Assembly (NCBI GenBank): GCA_946894095.1
Contig: OX335649.1
Location: 12,604,001 to 12,668,000, forward strand
DNA from: Incurvaria masculella
Lineage: Eukaryota > Arthropoda > Insecta > Lepidoptera > Incurvariidae
DNA length: 64,000 bases
Direction: 5' to 3'
Of this stretch, positions 20,790 to 32,410 are shown in pieces. Both the position numbers and the translations under genes were made by a program. Under the pieces are notes generated by a model. That model had not been told where the DNA came from. It made no database searches and saw only the letters and a program-made list of their open reading frames with translations. Each line of letters starts with the position of its first letter. Within the stretch, counting starts at the first letter, position 1.

Positions 20790-21075
20790 ACGATGCCTGG
20801 GCCTGCGGCAGCGGTGGCAGCGCGCTACGCGGCGGCGGCGGCGGCGCGGGGGCGTGCGGTCAATTCGGCGCCGCACTCTGAATACCGAATGAAGGGGTGA
20901 CGACAATAACCATTATGTGATGTTTCACAAGAGCCCGCAAACAGCAACACAACACGCGCGTGCTGACCTCGCATTCCTGACAAGGACGCGGCGAGCGCGG
21001 CGGCGGCGGCCGACGGGTCGAAGCGTGGCCAGTTCAGTGACAGAGGTGACGACAACACGCCGCTCGTATACATAA
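20790..21075. other. GC-rich island, possible promoter or exon
   Basis: CG-dense (CGGCGGCGGCGGCGGCG and more) in AT-rich surroundings. On the minus strand a frame reads LSLNWPRFDPSAAAAALAA, which has the composition of a developmental-regulator exon. No start, donor or domain can be fixed, and the other long minus frame begins right after an in-frame stop with no acceptor. It is best treated as a GC island. Confidence 0.3.
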
Positions 21076-21235
21076 TCTACAAACAATCCATTCGGATTGG
21101 GGAGGCGAGACGCTCGTCAAGCGATCTGGTTAAATTATGCGAAGGGACCGATATGCCACTGTTCGAGACGTGATTGCCCGCAGCCAGCGGTTAACCAAGA
21201 TTTGAATGTGCATTTTCGCTGAGAATGCGCGTCAA

Positions 21236-21480
21236 TCTATGGTTCGGAACCCAGGTACTACTGTAGGCCCCCTTCCTTACTAGGTGTTAGGGCTGTCCGT
21301 CCTGGTGGATACCATCACATTGGTAATTCGTACGTATTACAAAATGGTATTTTCGATTCAGCTCGATGTAGCGGTGTTCAGATAAAGAGAAGGTCCTGGC
21401 ATGGCACCTAAATCCTTTGTGAATGCGGTGTGTTGGTTTAATATCATTGCGGTAGGTGTAGTATTAGCTACGTCCATACA
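21236..21480 (+). mobile_element. SINE body, head missing
   Basis: ATGGTTCGGAACCCAGG, CCTTACTAGGTGTTAGGG, TTCAGCTCGATGTAGC, AAGGTCCTGGCATGGCACC, GTGTTGGTTTAATATC. The body is complete to the tail, more diverged than at 6781, without either pol III head. Confidence 0.7.
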
Positions 21481-22260
21481 CTAACCGCTCGGTGTTCCGA
21501 TGACAAATCGTGACGCCGTGATTGTATAACTCTGTTTATAAAGCTTTTCACATCAATTTCGACAAGATATAATCTACCGTTCCAAGTAAGCTGTCAGACT
21601 AAAAATTACCCTCGATTCAGTTAAATGAATTTGAAACAAGTTTGAATTAATCTCACCGAATAAAAACACGTTGTATTGAACCAGCAAAATATAGCATGAA
21701 ATATTTCGCATTTTTATAACAATAACAGAGAGACGTCAAAATATTTGTAGAAATTTACAGTTTTTAAGGAAGTAATTTACGAACAAGTGTGGTCACTTAC
21801 GACAAAGCCGCATACAAAGTGTTTGGATGTAGTTTTTCTTGTTCCAAATAATGTAACCTCCAGGATAAGCAGATCCAAAAGAAAAATGTGAAAGGAATAA
21901 TTTTTATACAAGTTTGTTTACATTTCTGTAAAAAAATCCGAGATAAAGAGGTGGTTTTTTTGCCTTAGACATTCAAATATTTTAATCGATCATCATGCAA
22001 AAAAAAAATAGGAGAGGTGTCGTGCAACACCCGGTACAAACGATGTCCGTTTTGTTATAGTATAGCATGCGCAAGGGTATTTTCACGCAATTTTAAAACT
22101 GACATACGCCACAGAATAATGCAATCCCATCTGTTCATCATTTTACGGGACTGAAATAAATGAGTTCCGTGCTAGCTCTACATTTGAAGCTCTATCTCTA
22201 AGTGTCGGGCACATTTTCCCGGCCTAGCTCTCATCCGCGAAACGCGTGATAAGGAATATA
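21481..22260. other. no gene recognised
   Basis: AT-rich sequence with no coding or repeat signal that I can place. Confidence 0.35.
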
Positions 22261-22267
22261 GTTCCAA

Positions 22268-22733
22268 TAATGGGGAAGAAAACTCAAAGCTTATTGTAGG
22301 TGTCGCATGAGCGACCTCACCTTAGAAACGCCACAACTGCCATTCCTGTCACGTTTTATTGACGAGCTATTAGATGCAAGATGTACTCCATGATGCAGTT
22401 GGAATAAGGTTTGGAGAAAAAAATTGCTTTTGTTTGTTATCAAACTATTTTTTATGTAATAGACAAGCACAAAGTTTGAAATGAAATATTATACTTCATG
22501 TTTGATATATTTTATTTCCTAGGACTTCATTTGATTAGCATAATTTGGAACAGATCATTTTTAGAATAATAACGAAAAAATTTAGTCATTTTAAATACGT
22601 AGGTTGAGTAAATTACATTTTTAAATGTATTCTGTTTTATTTTGTATAGTATCTGACAGCTTTGACAGATCTTTTAGGTGAGCTCGCTTAGACGCCAACT
22701 GTCGCGATAAATAAGCACTTTTCTTCCCCATTT
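22268..22733. mobile_element. possible MITE, AATGGGGAAGAAAA ends
   Basis: AATGGGGAAGAAAACTC at the left and CTTTTCTTCCCCATT at the right form an inverted repeat of about 14 bp, with GCTTATT following each end inwards and CACCTTAG/TAGGTGAG further in. The size (~465 bp) and lack of frames fit a MITE. No second copy was seen in the window. Confidence 0.4.
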
Positions 22734-23603
22734 CGGACATAAGTTTATCTGAATGGCCTAAGATGAAACGATACATATTCCGATTTGATTGGTTTGGTCA
22801 CATTATTAAATCGTTTTGGCCGTGCGGTACAAATTCAAATTATTCCTTATATTAAATTTTAAAAAGAACATATCTCACTGATATCGTAGGTCGAAACCGT
22901 AGTGCAGACACATGGCTAAACGCAATCACCTGATCCTTAAAACCACCGGACAATCCAAAACGATTTCATTGAATGGTCACAGAATATTCCACGAAAATTA
23001 AGTCATGAGTTCGAATCGAAACGGACGGAATGGAAGAATTTTATTATTCAACGCTGGCGCCGGCGAGTCGAACATATTATTAAGAATTTCTGAATTATCA
23101 TAACGACAATATCATGATAGCTCAATGTCAAATGATTGACCAAGCGCAGCGAGGCGAGGTCCTGGACCGTCAGAAACCATGCGAGTTTGTGCGAGGTTTT
23201 TTTTATAAACAATAAAAAATATCGAATTTCGTGAAATCTGAAATGTCATAGCATACAAAACATCACAAGACATTACAGCAGGTCTTCATATTGAAGATAA
23301 TCGAAATTGCTCTTCACCTAATGCTCTTTGTCAGCAGTAGTAACCCATCAAACACTGGAAACTAGTTTGTAAGTATCACTAAGGGGAGTAATCTGCCCTC
23401 CTGATTAAAAATGCGGTAACTACATATGGGCCTCATATGTACTTACCTCCTTTTTAATAAGGAGGGCAGTAATATTCTTTCATACAATTTATGAAAGGAC
23501 GGAGACCACCCCTGAGATATGTCCTGCTGATGAGAAAAATAATTATTCAAATAGGTTGAAAATTTGCGGGGATATCGAGTAATATACATACAAAAAAACA
23601 CAA
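22734..23603. other. no gene recognised
   Basis: Spacer. 22880-23090 has a slightly LINE-like reading (RNRSADTWLNAIT) but too little to call. Confidence 0.3.
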
Positions 23604-23646
23604 AGACGAATTCAGAACCTCCTCTTTTTTTGTAGACGGTTAAAAA
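23604..23646 (-). mobile_element. solo element end, TTTTTAACCG type
   Basis: On the minus strand: TATTTTTAACCGTCTAC, an A run, GAGGAGGTTCTGAATTCGTC. It matches the end at 7357 with substitutions. The sequence further inwards (23603 and lower) differs from the composite MITE. Confidence 0.55.
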
Positions 23647-25204
23647 TACGAAACTTAGCGCCGTTTCTCGCCTTCGCCAGAGGTAATGGAACCGGCAGAA
23701 ATAGAAAAACATTTTGACGCATCCGAGTGAGTGATCTAATGGAGCAAATAAAGAATCTGTAACTGAAAAAAAACCGTGATCAGGCTGCAATCTTCTTTTC
23801 GAAAACCCTTTACGTATAAAGGTCAAGCGTTCCACCTTAATGATCACCGCTTCCACCACGTTATAATAGCTGGGGTGACACGCTTTGATCAGGGCTTGTG
23901 TGATGAAACTGGACATGGATGGCTTCATGCTCTGACTCAATAATATGGTTTACCACCTAATGAGGGGAACCTATCGTTTCACTTCGACTTCGAAACATGA
24001 AAGACACATAAGTCGACCTTTACGACATGCATGAGAAAAAGTGCAGGGGACCATGTGATCTTTTAAGTGCCTAAACCCACATATAAATGTTTTTTGGATT
24101 GATTTAAACTATTATTTCGAAAGAAAATTATTCTTGTGTAGACACGAAATAATCAAGATAATACGTATACCCAGTTTTAAACAAATGTCGGGCTGACTTT
24201 CGGGATGAAAGCCCATCAGCTCACCCACGACACAGAGTATCTGTTTGTTCGTTTCATCGAAATTAGTTCAGCCGTTATAGGGTGCTTGTAGCTGCAACAA
24301 ATATCCAAATAGCCAAACTTTCCCCTTTATAAATATTCGGGCATGGATTGCAAAGTTTAAGTTATGGTATTTATGGTATAATTATAGGTGACGATGATTT
24401 AACGCGCTTTCTAAAGCAAGAGTTCTGACAAAAAACTATTACGTAAGCCGAAAGAACAAACCGCATTAATAAAAGCCTTACAAATTTAAGACGAAGTGAT
24501 TGGCGTTAATTTCTAGTTTCGATCGCCATCGGATTGTTCAAGAGCGGGTCCGGTCGAGATTTGCGTGCGAACATCGGCCCAAAGCTATTATTAAAATCTG
24601 TTAGCAATGTGCGCGGCAATGACGGCCCGCGTGCGAATGAGACAATTAATGAAGCCTTCAATGCAAACGATCGCTAATCACCGAATGCTCCAAGAAACCT
24701 TCGGCTCGAATTCGAACGCACAGCCTTTTGTTGTTCCCGGCGACTGTTATTAGCTAGGAATGCACACGTGAATTCTATGTGCACGTAAATAATTTCATCA
24801 CGCGATCGCGCGTTGACTGACAACCTCGTAGCGTCTCGCTGATCCAACGCATCGCGAGAACAAAAAAATTTTAGGTCTCTTCTGGCTTCAGTCACTGACG
24901 AATGTTTGGGATATCTGGGAATGATGATTTTTCTAGCATCCCTTGTACGGTTAGCGGTCGTTCAGCTGCTAAGCGCCGATGGCGCAGCGCCTCCGCGCCG
25001 CCTCAACGCTGCGTCACACGATAGGTGGCGCTCGACTAATCGTCAATTTCTCAGAGAATACTTAACTGATTAAAATGAAATGCTTCGTTATATTATAAAA
25101 CTTAAAGTAAAGGGTTTTCAATAGAGACAAGATATCTTTGACAGCCGATGGCAGCCATTTTGGCTTGTCTAACGGCGCGAATTTTCGACAGTTATGTAAT
25201 TAAA
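23647..25204. other. no gene recognised
   Basis: The minus-strand frame at 23443-23940 (165 codons) crosses the repeat end at 23604-23646 and shows no motif, so it is rejected. The rest is AT-rich spacer with a GC-richer patch at 24940-25030. Confidence 0.35.
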
Positions 25205-25880
25205 AGTTCGGCATTCATCAAGATGAGTCGCTGTATAGTTGAACAGCACGTTGAAATCATTTAAGTGTATTATCAAAATGGCAGTTCACTCCGTCAAACG
25301 TTTCGTGCGGTACGAGAAAGTTATGGTCAACATAATCGTCCTAAGGTGGGCACTATCCGTCACATGGTGAGACCATTTGGAACCACTGTCTCGGTGATGC
25401 ATCGTCCACCTCCTACCAGTCGTCCGAGTCACCAGGTGACAGGTCTGGTGCGCATTTTGGGCTGGAGGCATAATTGGTCCTTATTTTTTTGAGAACGAAA
25501 TCAGTGCTGCCATAACTGTGAATAGTGATCCTTATAGGTACATCATTCGGATTATTCTTTTACAGAAATTTAAATAAATGGATCTGACAGACATCTGGTT
25601 TTAAAAGGACAGCGCCACCTGTCATATCGCCGAAAAATCTGTCAATTTATTGTAAGGGAAATTCAACGGGTTCCTGATCTCGGGACAAAACATGCCCTCC
25701 AGGATCATTCGATTTTACGCCCCTTGATGGTTTTTTGTGGGGTTATGTGTAATCACTGGCGTATGTGAACAATCAAAGAACTGTCAAAACCTAAAGAGTA
25801 ATATAACACGCGTCATCAATGAGATAAAGGTTCAATCATGTTCATCAAAAGGTCAAAAAGTGATGGAAAATGATAAGTAT
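25205..25880 (+). pseudogene. Tc1/mariner-superfamily transposase relic
   Basis: The N-terminal part is a helix-turn-helix reading YYQNGSSLRQTFRAVRES, then YGQHNRPKVGTIRHMVRPF, typical of insect mariner-type DNA-binding domains. About 230 bp later another frame reads FTPLDGFLWGYV, the DFxLWGYVK-type segment near the third catalytic acid, with stops around it. The middle (the first two catalytic acids) is deleted and the frame shifts, so it cannot be active. The terminal repeats could not be fixed. Confidence 0.7.
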
Positions 25881-26847
25881 TCACGCTACCATACGAAGCC
25901 GATGTAGTAATTTAAATGATGTGGTGGTGATTCCATACATAATAACAAAAAGTAATCGTCCAAAAAACCAAATTATAATCTTATCGTAAACAATACATTA
26001 TTTTTTATTTCACATTAACCCGGTCCCTTTTGCAAAATCCTGCGTATATCGGCGCGATATGACTGATTTCCGTCTCCACATCTGAAATTTGGTTGATATA
26101 AAAATCGCTTTCTTATCTTTTATAACTAGTCCGCATTTAATTTTTAAAAAAAACATAAATACATGAGCATAGTGGTTATTAATATTTGGATGAAATGTAT
26201 CGTTCAAAACATAGTAAAAAATTAATTTGTACCTACAAAATGCTATACGAAATCCCAGCCGAGAATCATCTGAATATGGTTTTTCTTTTTAATGAAAAAA
26301 AAATGTCACCATGGAAGAGGCTTGATGAGGACGGGCGTGATAACAGCGTGCTGCGATTGGTACGTACTAAGGGGAAAATACGACTTTTCAAAGTATATTC
26401 AATTATTTTCTAAGGTTGCAGTGAATTTAAAATGTAATGTTTTTAAGATTCGTATAATTGAATTGATTCCCCTTACGTTTTAATGTTCGAAACGGTTCTA
26501 AGCACGTCCTCCAAAACAAGTAACAAACATGATGCCCACTGTTGACCCCGGCCAAGGTCAAAAGCGACTAGGAAAGATAACTTAATCGGTGTGATTATGG
26601 CAGATTATAGTCGGGAAATGCGAAGGCAAGGAATTGCCGATGGACTGTGTCAAGGTCGCATGGCCGCGCGGCGGTGGCGGTGGCGGAGGAGACTCACGCT
26701 ACCGAACGGTGACGGCGGCGGATTAATTCACCTGTGGCAGCAGCTCCGGTTACCTTCGGCTGCGGATAATCGCACCATAATGGCCACAATCACAATAAAT
26801 TGTACACTTTATTGTGGGCCGTGGTTCACACAGGAACAATACTTTTT
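25881..26847. other. no gene recognised
   Basis: AT-rich, then a GC-richer patch at 26640-26770. On the minus strand that patch has an ATG followed by CTGCCACAG|GTGAAT, which could be a tiny exon, but nothing supports it. Confidence 0.3.
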
Positions 26848-27098
26848 AGGGTTCCGTACCGAAAGGGTGCCAACGGAACCCTATTACTAAGCCTCTGCTG
26901 ACCGTCCGTCCGTTTGTCATAGGGCTGTTTGAATTTTCACAGGTTGTGTATTTATTTTGCCGCTATAACAATAGGTAAAATTACAAAAATAATTAAAATT
27001 AAAGGGGGCCAAATACAAAAAACGTGTTTTTGTTTGTATTAATTTTTTTACGATCGTACGGAACCCTCTTGTGCGAGTCCGACTCGCAATTGGCCGGT
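26848..27098 (-). mobile_element. palindrome-headed dispersed repeat, copy 2
   Basis: On the minus strand: AACCGGCCAATTGCGAGTCGG, ACTCGCACAAGAGGG, TTCCGTACGATCG, TTGTTATAGCGGC, and at the end GGGTTCCGTTGGCACCC, CGGTACGGAACCCTAAAA. Complete at about 250 bp. It lies 23 bp from the TTAA MITE at 27122. Confidence 0.75.
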
Positions 27099-27121
27099 TA
27101 TTGGAACCAGACGAATAAATC

Positions 27122-27669
27122 TTAAGGTGGCCCATCCCGCTCATCTCCCCATACAAAAGGGGAAAGAAGATCACGCCCATATTTCTTGTCAGAGATCCAA
27201 AATTTTGATCAAAATAGCTTTATTTGATCGAACTAGATGTCTGATGACCATTGGCATTGTAAAATTGTGTTTAGTTTCTAAGTTATAAGGTCCGAAAGTT
27301 CGCATTTTTCGCGCGTTTTATACAATTACTTTGGATGTGGATTACGCAATGATAAAGTAAGAACATCTTAAAAAGATTAGTCATCAGACATAGCTTATTT
27401 AATCAAGATTTATAATCTATTTGGTGTTTCTTCGATTTTTTACTACAGCGGTCGTGGTTTACTTTTAGATATAAGTCGTTTTGAAATTAAAATTTTCGTA
27501 AATCTTACCAAATCACACTATGCACATTGTCTTTTTTGTGGACATGTTGCATTTTCCTCATCACGGAGCCTGACTTATTCTTTGAAACAGAGAACGTCCC
27601 AGAGCGCAACAGCATGGTTTTGTACCGTGCCCGCGAATGAGTTAGGCCCGCTGGGTTGGGCCACCTTAA
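27122..27669 (-). mobile_element. TTAA-flanked MITE, family A, copy 2
   Basis: 548 bp, TTAAGGTGGCCCATCCCG at the left and GGGTTGGGCCACCTTAA at the right. Inverted relative to the copies at 20138 and 40552, with the full interior (GACTAATCTTTTTAAGATG complement, GTTTACTTTTAGATATAAG). It has only shadow frames. Confidence 0.8.
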
Positions 27670-27761
27670 GATGCAAATATGTACCAGCTCGGGACAAACT
27701 TTTTGCGCAGGGTAGATTACACTTTCGCGTGCCGCTGACCTTTAATTTGTGTTTCGCGCAG

Positions 27762-27822
27762 GGAAGCGCGCCAACTTCACATCGGCCACAAAGTTTGGTC
27801 CGAACTGTATCTAGTGTGGAAA
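27762..27822 (+). CDS. possible 61-nt internal exon of an unknown gene
   Basis: A pyrimidine-rich acceptor (ACCTTTAATTTGTGTTTCGC, then GCAG) precedes GGAAGCGCG, and a consensus donor GTAAGT follows GTGGAAA at 27823. One frame is open throughout (GSAPTSHRPQSLVRTVSSVE). The exon lies directly beside a MITE in AT-rich DNA. Both splice sites are good, but a short open stretch between two good sites can occur by chance and the peptide is not recognisable. Confidence 0.3.
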
Positions 27823-27837
27823 GTAAGTATATAACCC

Positions 27838-27858
27838 CTTAAGGCGCTGGTACTAGAA
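27838..27858 (+). repeat. family C MITE end relic
   Basis: TTAAGGCGCTGGTACTAG matches the ends of the MITE at 12465-12944. The other end was not found. Confidence 0.5.
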
Positions 27859-28430
27859 ACCAGCATGACTAAAAAACGAACTTCATGCATGCATAAATCG
27901 TAAACATATTACGTTAGTAGTTTTATGTTAAATGGTTACGTTCTAACCAATATACCTTTGCAATATTCGGAATATCTACAGAACTGCCAATATAAGACCG
28001 CCACAAATATCGACATCTTAAAATAACCAAAACTCATTTCAATGAACGGGGTAAACACTTATTTTTCAATCAAAATGTAAAATAAGAATTGCGCGCCGTA
28101 AGTGTACGCCAAGGCTAATAATGAGCTCACTGATTATTGAGGCTGCGACGAATTTGATTTCGATTTCGATGCACTTTATAAATAAGAATTACAATAAAAC
28201 TTTCTTTACGTAAAATTTTGTAGTATTAATAAATACAGATGGTAGTATAACATCATCAGCTCCAGCGAGCATGAAAGGATGGAACTGGCGATCAAAACTC
28301 ATTGGTATGGCGGCAGCGTAGCCAGGAGGTAGTGGGAAATGTCCAACTGCAGTTAGTTCGCTTACGAATTCGGGGCGCGCAATATAGAATATATGGCGTC
28401 ATTCGAACCAAAGTAACTCCGTTGGTCCTA
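27859..28430. other. no gene recognised
   Basis: AT-rich spacer. 28360-28382 (TTACGAATTCGGGGCGCGC) repeats a motif near 17690. Confidence 0.35.
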
Positions 28431-28966
28431 TTAAGGTGGCCCTTCCTGACGAGACTAACTCATTCACGGTCTCGGTACAAAATCGTGCTATTGCGCTCTG
28501 GGACCTTCTCTTTTTCAAAGAAAAAGACGGCTCCATTATGAGGAGGATGCAACATGTCCACAAAGCAGACATGCGCATAGTGTTAGATTTTAAAATGTTT
28601 TACGAAAAAAATTATAACAAAACGACTTATAGCTAAAAGTAGATCACGAACGCTGTAGTCAAAAGTGAAACAAAAACCAAATTCATTATAAATCTTCATG
28701 AAGCAAGCTAGGTTTGATGACTAAACTTTTTTAGATATTTTTGTTTTATGGTTGAGTAATCCATGTCGAAATGTATTGCATAATGTCTGCGAAAATTTCG
28801 AACTTTAGGACCTTGTAACTTCGAAAATAAAACATAATTTAACAATGCCAATGGTCATGAAACATCTGGTTTGATTGAATTAAGTTGTTTTGAGTATAAT
28901 TTTGGATCTTCGATAAGAAACCTGCGAGTGGTTTTCTTTCCACGTTTGTATGGGGAGTTGAGCGGA
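28431..28966 (+). mobile_element. TTAA-flanked MITE, family A, copy 3 (right end lost)
   Basis: TTAAGGTGGCCCTTCC at the left, interior as in the other copies, and the right part GTTTGTATGGGGAGTTGAGCGG present, but the final GGCCCACCTTAA is missing. It ends where the GC-rich island at 28980 begins. Confidence 0.75.
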
Positions 28967-28979
28967 AAGAAGTAGGAAA

Positions 28980-29330
28980 AATGTTGACACTTCCGGTTTC
29001 TATCAAATCCATCGCGGTGTCTCGCCAGGAGTTTCCAACGACAGTCGGAGAGCAACGCGGCGGTGTGTCGCGGCCATCGCAGAGACGGGCGCGTGCGGTG
29101 CGCGGCACGCGCCCCAAGGCTGCGCTTGCGACACCCCGGGCGCCGTGCCGCCGTGCCGCCGCGCTGCGCGTCCCGCCCGCGCGGCCGCCGCGCAGCAGTA
29201 GCGCACGGGTCCGCCCCGCGAACGCATCCAAACGCATTTGCCGCGACGCGCGGCGGCGGAGAGGCGGTGGCGCGAGGTGTTGTTCCGTTATGAATATTCC
29301 CGAGACGGTCCATCGGTGGAACATCTCTTA
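28980..29330. promoter_or_regulatory. CpG-dense island, possible promoter
   Basis: A 300-bp block very rich in CG dinucleotides (CGCGGCGGTGTGTCGCGGCC, GCCGTGCCGCCGTGCCGCC) between AT-rich flanks. Frames are open in several phases on both strands because GC-rich DNA has few stops, so none is called. A splice donor at 29837 follows 500 bp on, which would fit a promoter with an untranslated first exon on the plus strand. Confidence 0.35.
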
Positions 29331-29649
29331 GTTAGAGGCAATAGATAGTAAGTAAAAGTAATTTTAAAGGTTGCGATACTACCAGTTTTCAGAATAATTT
29401 AACGCTAAACCGAGACATCTCTACATAGTAGAATTATAAATTGGGAAATCTTAAAGAACAGAAACATACGTTTTTTTTGCAATCATTTTCGAATCCAATT
29501 AAAAACTAAAAAAAAAAACAAACGTCCAAACATGTTAAAAAATACCCAGGGGTTGCAGTTACCGTGTGGTAAAATTATTTTCAGTAAATGTTTTAGTTTC
29601 TACTAGATATTCGATACTCAAATATATATAAATACCTTCCAGACTTGCG

Positions 29650-29836
29650 ATGTTTCAACGGATTGCGTGTATGAAATAATGTAGAGATGTCAGTGCTGTG
29701 TAAATTAAAGCGACCTCAACCAAATTAGAGGCGAATACGACAGGAGGACTGGCGACTGGCGGGCAAGGCTTTCCGCACTCGACAACGAACTTCGACGAAG
29801 ATAACTCATCACTGAAGAAAAGTCACAGGAACAAAG
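29650..29836 (+). other. possible untranslated first exon
   Basis: A moderately GC-rich stretch ending in GGAACAAAG|GTTAGTGC, a fair donor at 29837, downstream of the island at 28980-29330. No strong ATG-led frame, so it would be 5' UTR. Weak. Confidence 0.25.
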
Positions 29837-30067
29837 GTTAGTGCATAATTTTTTTTGCGTATTTTAATACCAAGTATACTTTATATTGTTTTTATCCTTA
29901 CGTAACATATGTAGCAGCAAAAATATTAATGTCTAAGAGCTATTCCGAAATAAATAATGTATCTGAAAACTTACGATGCGTTTTATAATTTTATTATGTA
30001 TAATTAACTTGAACCTCGATCATTTCAGCAGAATCGATAACATGTCGCAGAATCTATACCATATAAA

Positions 30068-30389
30068 AACCGGTCAAGTGCGAGTCGGACTCGCACACGA
30101 AGGGTTCCGTAACATAATACAAGATTTCACACAAAAAACAGGTTTTTTTGTGTGGGGGCACCTCTTATCTTTTAATTTCACCTATTTGTTGTTATAGCGG
30201 CAAAATAAATACACACTCTGTGAACATTTCAGCTGTTTACCTATTACGGTTCATTAGATACAGCCCTGTGACAGACGGACGGACGGACGGACGAACGGAT
30301 GGACGGACGGTCGGACGGTCGGACGGACAGACGGACAGCGGAGACTTATAATATAGAGTTCCGTTGGAACCCTTTGGTTACGGAACCCT
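30068..30389 (+). mobile_element. palindrome-headed dispersed repeat, copy 3, expanded GGAC tract
   Basis: AACCGGTCAAGTGCGAGTCGG, ACTCGCACACGAAGGG, GTTATAGCGGC, then a GGAC-type run from 30278 to 30340 that is about three times longer than in other copies, then GTTACGGAACCCTTAAAA. The frame over the run (TDGRTDGRTDG) is simple-sequence translation. Confidence 0.8.
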
Positions 30390-31167
30390 TAAAATGTAAT
30401 CGCAGTAAAATAATCAATGGACAACCCCACAGATAATGTCGAGAACTGTCAGTTTGAACATCATTAACTCTTATTTGCAAGACTCGTGTGCGATTATAAA
30501 CGAGCGTTAGTCAGCGACAATACGGGTCAACTAACAAATTGATGCAGCGTTTAAGGCGGTGGTGCCAGCCACGACATGAAGCATACCGAGCTAATCGTAC
30601 CACAATACATCTGGCGTGTCCGCATGCACCCAATTAGCCGTCCATCTGGCATTCTATTCCACAAAAATATTCATTAAAAAACACACTTTACAAGTTTTAA
30701 CTTTTCTACATAGATTTCATAAAATCTAACTTTATTTTTTTTCTGATCGGACATTGATGGCTAATATCATACCTAATGTCAAGATGTTTGCCAACACACC
30801 TCATGGGAACTAATTCTATCGAAGAATACCTATTTGAGATTCGACTACCAAACACAGCGCTTTGGCCCCGACCACAATTACTGTATTAATATACGGTAGA
30901 GATATATACAATACATGTCTCTATGGAGTTATTTCATTATTTAAAATATAGTTATGCAAGCGCAGATGAATGAATAGAGATATTTAGAAAAAGCAACCGA
31001 AATTTAACGTAAACTGCCCATATAAGCGCGGGTCAGTGCAACAGGGAAATAAATGACCGCATAAATAACGTACCATTTCAGACATATATAGATTAGAGAA
31101 TAGCAATTCTACATACACAAAATAGACTCTTGCCATTCCGTGCATTCTTCAACTATGATCCCTTCCT

Positions 31168-31190
31168 TACTTTTATTTATTTATTTATTT
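31168..31190. repeat. (TTTA)n microsatellite
   Basis: Five TTTA units in a row. Confidence 0.7.
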
Positions 31191-31347
31191 TAGACAGGCA
31201 GCCTAAGCTGATATGTCTAAATCGTATTTTTCATTAGTTTAAGTCGATCGTCATGGGGAAAGTTATTTAAGTAGTATTTGGTAAAACATTAATTAATTTA
31301 ATTAATTTGAGTTTCAGAGACATATACATGATCATGGATACATGGAT

Positions 31348-31391
31348 TAATACCATACCTGGTATTAGTAATCCATGTCCAGTTACATAAA
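31348..31391 (+). repeat. SINE tail fragment
   Basis: TAATACCATACCTGGTATTAG, CCATGTCCAGTTACATAAAA match the 3' terminus of the SINE. Confidence 0.55.
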
Positions 31392-31433
31392 AAATGGACA
31401 CAAAAATAGAAGCGTCAGAACGCCGCATTATTA

Positions 31434-31480
31434 CGGTCGGCCTGTAAGCATCCCAAAATTACCTCTCCATACAAACATGA
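31434..31480 (+). repeat. family B MITE end relic
   Basis: CGGTCGGCCTGTAAGCATCC, then CCTCTCCATACAAAC, matches the left end of the TTAA MITE at 52259. Confidence 0.5.
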
Positions 31481-31647
31481 TACATGCGAATAATATTATA
31501 TTGAACATAGTCTCGATAGAAGTTTTTGAGTAAATCGCCATTCATTAAATTTTACAAAATGGCGCCACCTAGTCTCTCTTTGAAGACCTATGTAGAGAGC
31601 TTAATTCCGTGGAACTGTTTTCGGTCAATTTTTTAAATTATTTATTA

Positions 31648-31690
31648 CTTTTTTAACCGACTTCACGAAAGGAGGAGGTTCTATGTTCGA
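31648..31690 (+). mobile_element. solo element end, TTTTTAACCGACTTC type
   Basis: TTTTTTAACCGACTTCACG, AAAGGAGGAGGTTCTATG. Same end as at 7357 but a different interior. Confidence 0.6.
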
Positions 31691-32410
31691 CTTTATTGTC
31701 GTTCTGTTTGTGCGTCCCAATAGTTTTGATCAGATCTGTGTATTGATTCGAAATTAATGTCTAAATTTAAGTAAATGAAAATGCGTGTTGTTATGTCTGG
31801 GAAAAAAAAGTTTGGGAATATTTTAATAATAAACGTAGACATATTTATACATATTAAAAAAATGCCTTTAGTTGCGTTGCGACCTTGGTCCATTGCGCCT
31901 ATATAAAGCAAACGGACATGATTCCTTTAGTTTTCGTATTGTTAAATGTTTTATTTATATTTATTTTTAATATTAGTCCGTTGGAATGGGGTTTTCGCTG
32001 CATATAATTTATTAAATTGCATGTTCAATACAAAATCACTCATTACGCAGAGTCCGAGAAATCGGAATAATTGTGGAAACGTACAGCAGCAAAGGAAAAA
32101 CTTTCAGTTGATGAAAAATACTTTGACTTTCGACAAAAAAATATTTGGTGACTTTACATTTAAACATACATACTTGACAACGTCTGTTATTTACTGTGTA
32201 GAACGAACATTAGCTAAATTCTAGTTTGTATTACAATATTTTGACTTGAAGCCTGAAGTGTATCCGTTTCAGATTGGGCAAAAATGCCTTCGTATGTCCG
32301 GCTGTTCTCCTCTATAGGTCGCATTTCTCAACCGATTCTCGTGAAATTTTGTGAGCAGGTTTGGTAATAATAGAGTTTTTTAGTCGACCCAGTTTATGAA
32401 AATGTTCAAA
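31691..32410. other. no gene recognised
   Basis: AT-rich. It may be interior of the element starting at 31648. The 92-codon plus frame at 31946 has no motif. Confidence 0.35.

Noticed and set aside
22880..23090. Possible LINE reverse transcriptase tail
   Set aside because: Only a short reading (RNRSADTWLN) resembles a LINE C-terminus, with stops on both sides; not enough to call.
23443..23940. 165-codon open frame on the minus strand
   Set aside because: It crosses a transposon end (23604-23646), has no recognisable motif and no codon bias. It is a chance frame.
28839..29331. Several long frames on both strands (up to 161 codons)
   Set aside because: They lie in a CpG-rich block, where stop codons are rare in all frames, and the longest runs on into the adjacent MITE.
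30148..30351. Frame with repeated TDGR residues
   Set aside because: Translation of the GGAC microsatellite of a dispersed repeat.
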